The notes below the pieces were generated by a model. It was not told the origin of the DNA, did no database searches, and saw only the letters and a list, made by a program, of their open reading frames with translations. This document shows positions 59,805 through 64,000 of a stretch of DNA of 64,000 bases, in pieces. Within the stretch, counting starts at the first letter, position 1; every line of letters begins with the position of its first letter. Both the position numbers and the translations under genes were made by a program. Source of the stretch: Kitasatospora sp. MAA4 (GTDB lineage: Bacteria; Actinomycetota; Actinomycetes; Streptomycetales; Streptomycetaceae); assembly GCF_029893355.1 (NCBI RefSeq), contig NZ_JARZAI010000018.1, positions 1 to 64,000 of the forward strand, written 5' to 3'.

Positions 59805-61285
59805 CTTGGGTTCTAACGGTCCTCGCAACGCCCGCGATCTGTGGGAGTTGCGGGGACCGTGGGCGTTGGACGCGATGATCTTTCGGGCTTGAGGGAGCGT
59901 TTCCTTGCGCGGCTGGGTGCCGTGGGGAATGTGACCGTGGTGGCGCGTGAGCTGGGGGTGAACCGGAACACTGCCTTCGGCTGGGCCCGGAAGGCCGGAC
60001 AGAGCTCGGTGCGCCTGCCGCGGCGGCACCCCGGTCGCAATGAGTACGAGCAGCTTCGGGCCGCCGGTGTCGCACGCCGGGCGGCGGCCCGGCAGATCGG
60101 GGTGAACGAGCGTACGGCCAAGGACTGGGACTGGGGCGTCAAGAAGACCCGCACCACGCGCACCTACACCGACGGCCGCCGTGTCGACTACACCGCCGGG
60201 ACCGTCACGATGGGCGGCGTGACCACAGCACCAGTGGGCCTGAGGGCCCTGGAACAGCAACTGCATCCGCGGTTCCTGACACTGGCCGAGCGCGAACAAA
60301 TACGGGATCTCCAGGCGCTGGGTCAGTCGTTGCGGGCGATCGGACGGGCCCTGGGGCGGCCGGCGAGTACGGTCAAGCGGGAGATCGACGCGAACGCGGG
60401 CAGCGAGGGCTACCGGCCCTACGCGGCCCACCGGGCGGCGGCGGCGCGCAGGCCCCGGCCCAAGGAGCGCAAGCTGCTGCGCGAGGGACGGCTGCGTCGC
60501 TTCGTCCAGGGCGGACTGCGCAGGCGGTGGTCACGGAACAGATCTGCCACGCTCTGCTGACGGAGCATCCCGACGACGAGAGCATGCGGGTGAGCGTGGA
60601 AACGATCTATCAGGCGCTGTATTTCCAGGCGCGCGGCGGCCTGAAACGGGAAGTGCAGGCAGCCGTCCGCTCCGGCCGGACCCGCCGCAAACCCCGCCGC
60701 GACCCGGAGCGGCGCACCCCGCGGTTCATCGACCCGATGGTGATGATCAGCGACCGCCCCGCCGACGTCGAGGACCGGGCGGTGCCCGGCCACTGGGAAG
60801 GGGATCTGATCATCGGCGCGGGCGGGCGCTCCGCGATCGCCACCCTGGTCGAACGAAGCACCCGTTACACCATGCTGGTCCACCTGCCGGGCGGAGCCCA
60901 CGACGCCGAGACCGTCCGCGACGGGCTCGTCCGCACCGTCCAGACCCTGCCCGCCCACCTGCGCGGCTCTCTCACCTGGGACCAGGGCAGCGAGATGGCT
61001 CGTCACAGGCAGTTCAGCATGGCCACCGGCATGCCCGTCTACTTCTGCGACCCGGCCTCGCCCTGGCAACGCGGCTCGAACGAGAACACGAACGGGCTCC
61101 TGCGGCAGTACTTCCCGAAGGGAACCGACCTGAGCCTGCACGGCCCCGAAGACCTCGAACACGTCGCCCAGGAACTCAACGGCCGCCCACGCAAGACGCT
61201 CGGCTGGAATACCCCAGCCGAGCGTCTACGTGATCTACTCACCACCTAAAACCAAGTGGTGTTGCGACGACCCCTTGAACCCAAG
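59805..61285 (+). mobile_element. IS30-family insertion sequence (1481 bp)
   Basis: The terminal inverted repeats start with CTTGGGTTC and match at 21 of 25 positions (59805-59829 and 61261-61285). They are flanked by a 3-bp duplication GAG (59802-59804 and 61286-61288). The interior encodes a single IS30-type transposase in two frames. IS30 elements make 2-3 bp duplications and favour palindromic targets; this one sits in a terminator stem. Confidence 0.9.
59841..61249 (+). pseudogene. IS30-family transposase, frameshifted
   Basis: The first frame (59841-60560) holds the N-terminal helix-turn-helix regions. The second (60527-61249) holds the DDE domain: GHWEGDLIIG, LTWDQGSEM and NENTNGLLRQYFPKGTD carry the three acidic residues. 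The frames join at about 60534, where TGGTCACGGAAC would be read through if one more C were present (RRWSPEQICHALL is the expected family sequence). A 1-bp loss has separated the DNA-binding and catalytic parts. Programmed frameshifting is not usual in this family, so it is probably inactive. Confidence 0.85.
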
Positions 61286-61288
61286 GAG

Positions 61289-61302
61289 GAGCGGGGCCCT
61301 CG
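61289..61302 (-). terminator. Right half of the IS-disrupted terminator
   Basis: GAGCGGGGCCCTCG is the distal part of the hairpin arm now 1.48 kb from its partner at 59778-59796. It lies 18 bp past the phoP stop. Confidence 0.8.
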
Positions 61303-61320
61303 GCGTGCTCGCGTCGCGGT

Positions 61321-62016
61321 TTACGGCTCGAACTTGTAGCCCAGGCCGCGGACCGTCACCAGGTAGCGCGGTGCGCCCGGGTCCGGCTCGATCTTCGCCC
61401 GCAGGCGCTTGACGTGAACGTCCAGGGTCTTGGTGTCCCCGACGTAGTCGGCGCCCCAGACCCGGTCGATCAGCTGCATCCGGGTGAGCACCCGGCCGGC
61501 GTTGCGCAGCAGCATCTCCAGGAGGTCGAACTCCTTGAGCGGCAGGTCGACCTTGGCGCCGTCCACCGTCACCACGTGCCGGTCCACGTCCATCCGGACC
61601 GGGCCGGCCTCCAGCGCGCCGGGGCCGCCGCCGTTCTCGCCCGGGCCGCCGTCCTCGCCGCGGCGGCGGAGCACCGCGCGGATCCGGGCGACCAGCTCGC
61701 GGGTCGAGTACGGCTTGGTGACGTAGTCGTCCGCACCTATTTCCAGGCCGACGACCTTGTCGATCTCGCTGTCCTTGGCGGTCACCATGATCACCGGCAC
61801 GTTCGAGCGCACCCGCAGCTGGCGGCAGACCTCGGTTCCGGGCAGGCCGGGCAGCATCAGGTCGAGCAGCACCAGGTCGGCACCGTTGCGCTCGAACTGC
61901 TCCAGCGCGTCGGGTCCGGTGGCGGCCACCGCCACCTCGAAGCCCTCCTTGCGGAGCATGTACGACAGGGCGTCGCTGAACGATTCCTCGTCCTCGACCA
62001 CCAGTACTCGGGTCAC
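61321..62016 (-). CDS. phoP: OmpR-family response regulator PhoP
   Basis: A 231-residue response regulator. The receiver domain has phospho-acceptor Asp52 (LVLLDLMLPG) and Lys in VTKPYS. A C-terminal winged helix ends in TVRGLGYKFEP. An acidic/Gly-rich linker lies near 118-135. In streptomycetes PhoP controls phosphate starvation and represses many antibiotic clusters. GTG start, overlapping the phoR stop (GTGA), with GGAGG upstream. Confidence 0.93.
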   Translation of the reverse strand: MTRVLVVEDEESFSDALSYMLRKEGFEVAVAATGPDALEQFERNGADLVLLDLMLPGLPGTEVCRQLRVRSNVPVIMVTAKDSEIDKVVGLEIGADDYVTKPYSTRELVARIRAVLRRRGEDGGPGENGGGPGALEAGPVRMDVDRHVVTVDGAKVDLPLKEFDLLEMLLRNAGRVLTRMQLIDRVWGADYVGDTKTLDVHVKRLRAKIEPDPGAPRYLVTVRGLGYKFEP

Positions 62017-63293
62017 GATCGGGCCTCCGGGGCAGGAAGGGGGGATGGGGTTGACGGCTCAAAGTGGTGTGCCGGGTCGGGCGCGGGGGACTGCCCGGCG
62101 GGCAGCCGGACGGTGAAGGTGGAGCCCTGGCCCTCGACGCTCCAGACCGAGACGGTGCCGCCGTGCGACGCCGCCACGTGCTTGACGATCGAGAGGCCGA
62201 GGCCGGTGCCTCCGGTCGCCCGGGAGCGGGCCGGGTCCACCCGGTAGAAACGTTCGAAGATCCGCTCGCGGTCCTTCTCCGAGATGCCGATGCCCTGGTC
62301 GGTCACCGAGATCTCGATCAGCTCGCCGTCCGCCTCACCGATGGCGGCGGCGCTGGCTATCCGGCGGGTCGCGATGGCCACCCGGGTGCGCGGCGGGGAG
62401 TAGTTGACCGCGTTCTCCACCAGGTTGCCGAGCGCCGCGGCCAGCTGGCCGCGGTCGCCGTGCAGGTGCAGTCCGGCGATGCCGCCCGCCGCGATGTGGA
62501 TCTGCTTGGCGGCGGCCTGCTGGCGGCAGCGGTCGATCGCCTCCGCGATCAGCTCGTCCACCGGGACGGGCTCCGGCTCCATCTGCAGCCGGTCGTCCTG
62601 CACCCGGGAGAGGTCGATGATCTCCTGCACCAGGCTGGCCAGCCGGGTGGCCTCGATCTGCATCCGGCCGGCGAAGCGCTGCACGGCCTCCGGGTCGTCG
62701 GCCGCGTCCGCGACCGCCTCGGAGAGCAACGAGAGCGCGCCGACCGGGGTCTTGAGCTCATGGCTGACGTTGGCGACGAAGTCGCGCCGGACCGCCTCGA
62801 TCCGGCGGCGCTCGGTGAGGTCCTCGACCAGCACCAGCACCAGCCGCGAGCCCAGCGGCGCCACCCGGACGGAGACGGCCAGCGGCTCACCGGCCCGCGC
62901 CACGCCGGGCCGCGGGACGTCCAGCTCGACCTGGCGGATCTCGCCGTCGCGGCGGGTCGCCCGGGCCAGCGCCAGCATCGGCTCGACGGCCACCGCCCCG
63001 CCTCTGACCAGGCCCATCGCGTACGCCGCCGAGCTGGCCTTGACCACCTCGTCGCCGTCGCCGAGCACGATCGCGCAGGAGCGCAGCACCGAGAGCACGG
63101 TGTCCACGCCGGGAGGGAGCGCCGAGTCCTGCAAGGGAGAGCTCACTGTCGAAGTACCGGTTCTTCTGCCATTGCCACTCCTGCTGCCTCGGGACTGTTC
63201 GCGCTCGCTCCAGCGGAAGGCGATGGCGGCCGTGAGACCGACGCCGAGCCCGGCGATGGCACAGGCAGCGGCGGCGGCCACATTCACGTCCAT
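62013..63293 (-). CDS. phoR: Phosphate-sensing histidine kinase PhoR
   Basis: A 426-residue SenX3/PhoR-type kinase. A single N-terminal membrane helix (about 5-27) is followed by a PAS-like domain (about 65-160), the dimerisation domain with His178 (NVSHELKTPVG) and an ATPase domain with N box NLVENAVNY, G1 DQGIGI and G2 GTGLGLSIV. One membrane helix and no large sensor domain fit signalling through PhoU and the phosphate transporter. Divergent from phoU, and coupled to phoP by overlap. Confidence 0.93.
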   Translation of the reverse strand: MDVNVAAAAACAIAGLGVGLTAAIAFRWSEREQSRGSRSGNGRRTGTSTVSSPLQDSALPPGVDTVLSVLRSCAIVLGDGDEVVKASSAAYAMGLVRGGAVAVEPMLALARATRRDGEIRQVELDVPRPGVARAGEPLAVSVRVAPLGSRLVLVLVEDLTERRRIEAVRRDFVANVSHELKTPVGALSLLSEAVADAADDPEAVQRFAGRMQIEATRLASLVQEIIDLSRVQDDRLQMEPEPVPVDELIAEAIDRCRQQAAAKQIHIAAGGIAGLHLHGDRGQLAAALGNLVENAVNYSPPRTRVAIATRRIASAAAIGEADGELIEISVTDQGIGISEKDRERIFERFYRVDPARSRATGGTGLGLSIVKHVAASHGGTVSVWSVEGQGSTFTVRLPAGQSPAPDPAHHFEPSTPSPLPAPEARS

Positions 63294-63366
63294 GTCGTCA
63301 GCCTAAGCGCATCGCCCCGGCCTCCTGACAGTCCCAGATCAAGGCATCCGCCACGCGTTGCCGAGA

Positions 63367-63399
63367 ATTCACCTTCAGGCAGCCGCCGGTTCACCACAG
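63367..63399. promoter_or_regulatory. Candidate PHO box in the phoR-phoU intergenic region
   Basis: ATTCACCTTCA (63367-63377) and GTTCACCACAG (63389-63399) are exactly 22 bp apart, that is two 11-bp units. Streptomyces PhoP binds 11-bp repeats with a conserved GTTCACC core, and this is the place where such a box is expected. TACGAT near 63467 could be the phoU -10. Confidence 0.55.
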
Positions 63400-63568
63400 C
63401 GGGCGCGCACGGTCGCCCGGACGGCCCAGTCTGGGCCGTGCAGCCCGTGTGGGGCCGTGACGCGCGTACGATGCGCGCCACCCGCAGCGGTCGTCCGGCG
63501 CGTACCCCGTACCGCGGACCGATCGGTCGGCACCGCCACCGACACAGCTACTGAGGAGAGAAGAAAGC

Positions 63569-64000
63569 ATGCGCGACTCGTACCACGAGGAACTCGACTC
63601 GATCGGCGACGGCCTGGTCGAGATGGCCAGGTTGGTCGGCTCGGCGATGGGCCGCGCCACCACCGCGCTGCTCGACGCCGACCTCGCCCTGGCGGAGGGC
63701 GTCATCGCCGCCGACTCCAGGGTCAACGACCTGCACCACGAGCTGGAGAACCGCGCGATCGACCTGCTGGCCCGCCAGCAGCCGGTCGCCACCGACCTGC
63801 GGATCGTGGTCACCAGCCTGCGGATGAGCGCCGACCTGGAGCGCTGCGGCGACCTCGCCCGGCACGTCGCCAAGGTCGCCCGGCTGCGCTACCCCGAGTC
63901 GGCCGTGCCGAACGACCTGCACCCGATCGTCCTGGAGATGGGCCAGCTCGCCCAGCGCCTGGTGGCCAAGGCCGGCCAGGTGATCGCCACCAAGGACGTC
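63569..64000 (+). CDS. phoU: Phosphate signalling protein PhoU (cut by window edge)
   Basis: The first 144 residues of PhoU. The start MRDSYHEELDSI and the helical metal-binding motifs (AADSRVNDLHHELENRAIDLLARQQPVATDLR and DLERCGDLARH, each a conserved E/DxxxD type) are clear. PhoU links the Pst phosphate transporter to PhoR and limits PhoP activation. GAGGAGAG precedes the ATG. The C-terminal third is outside the window. Confidence 0.95.
   Translation, partial: MRDSYHEELDSIGDGLVEMARLVGSAMGRATTALLDADLALAEGVIAADSRVNDLHHELENRAIDLLARQQPVATDLRIVVTSLRMSADLERCGDLARHVAKVARLRYPESAVPNDLHPIVLEMGQLAQRLVAKAGQVIATKDV

Noticed and set aside
60527-61249. Second IS frame annotated as an independent short transposase gene
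   Set aside because: It lacks the N-terminal DNA-binding region and continues the family sequence of the first frame exactly at the frameshift, so both are pieces of one gene.
59779-61301. The 17-bp inverted repeat GAGGGCCCCGCTCCTCC taken as the IS ends
   Set aside because: These arms belong to the host terminator that the IS interrupted. The true ends are the CTTGGGTTC repeats just inside, with a GAG duplication, because excision there restores a perfect hairpin.

Overview
The window is high-GC actinobacterial DNA with Streptomycetaceae hallmarks: SARP-family regulators, an MsiK-type sugar ATPase, a family 2B encapsulin, CarD, and PhoR-PhoP divergent from PhoU. The right-hand order (msiK, rlmB, cysS, ispF, ispD, carD, phoP, phoR, phoU) is the conserved Streptomyces core order as I recall it. 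Streptomyces or Kitasatospora is likely; the sequence alone does not settle the genus.

Region 1 (about 388-24086, perhaps to 29233) is a biosynthetic gene cluster that I cannot match to a named product. SbnA- and SbnB-like enzymes point to L-2,3-diaminopropionate (Dap). A type II style reducing ketosynthase set (malonyl transferase, ketoreductase, two free carrier proteins, FabZ-like dehydratase and a single-chain KS-KS protein, with no enoyl reductase visible) points to an unsaturated acyl chain. A ligase with a fused carrier domain and a free condensation-fold protein suggest amide formation between the two. Odd members are a GcvT-like protein, a GNAT protein with a large unknown C-terminus, a second SbnA-like protein whose PLP lysine is glutamate, a dehydrogenase-tail-like helical protein and two divergent phosphopantetheinyl transferases. 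A DrrAB-like pump probably exports the product. Two SARP regulators sit divergently around a 414-bp control region with 11-bp direct repeats. From 8236 to 24086 the genes are almost all overlapping or coupled (ATGA, GTGA, TGATG), so they read as one long operon. On the right border lie an acyl-CoA carboxylase beta/epsilon pair and a TetR/MFS pair.

Region 2 (29302-48100) is chromosomal backbone with accessory islands: mutY, a membrane-anchored protein, a sedolisin protease, disA and radA, a sigma/anti-sigma-like BACON-domain protein, two tandem DUF1254 proteins, a DUF4239 membrane protein, a polyprenyl synthase next to a family 2B encapsulin shell gene (a predicted terpenoid nanocompartment), an ATP-grasp protein, an alkyltransferase and a GH35 beta-galactosidase. 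Near 48.1-48.7 kb broken gene pieces abut the 3' end of a tRNA-Thr.

Region 3 (48949-64000) is core: msiK, two small genes, a DoxX-type membrane protein, rlmB, cysS, a PPOX-type oxidoreductase, ispF, ispD (apparently CTG-started), carD, a lipoprotein, phoP, phoR and the start of phoU. A frameshifted IS30-family element has inserted into the stem of the terminator between the lipoprotein gene and phoP. Several core genes look leaderless (TANNNT box 6-7 nt before the start codon), in contrast to the strong Shine-Dalgarno sites of the cluster.
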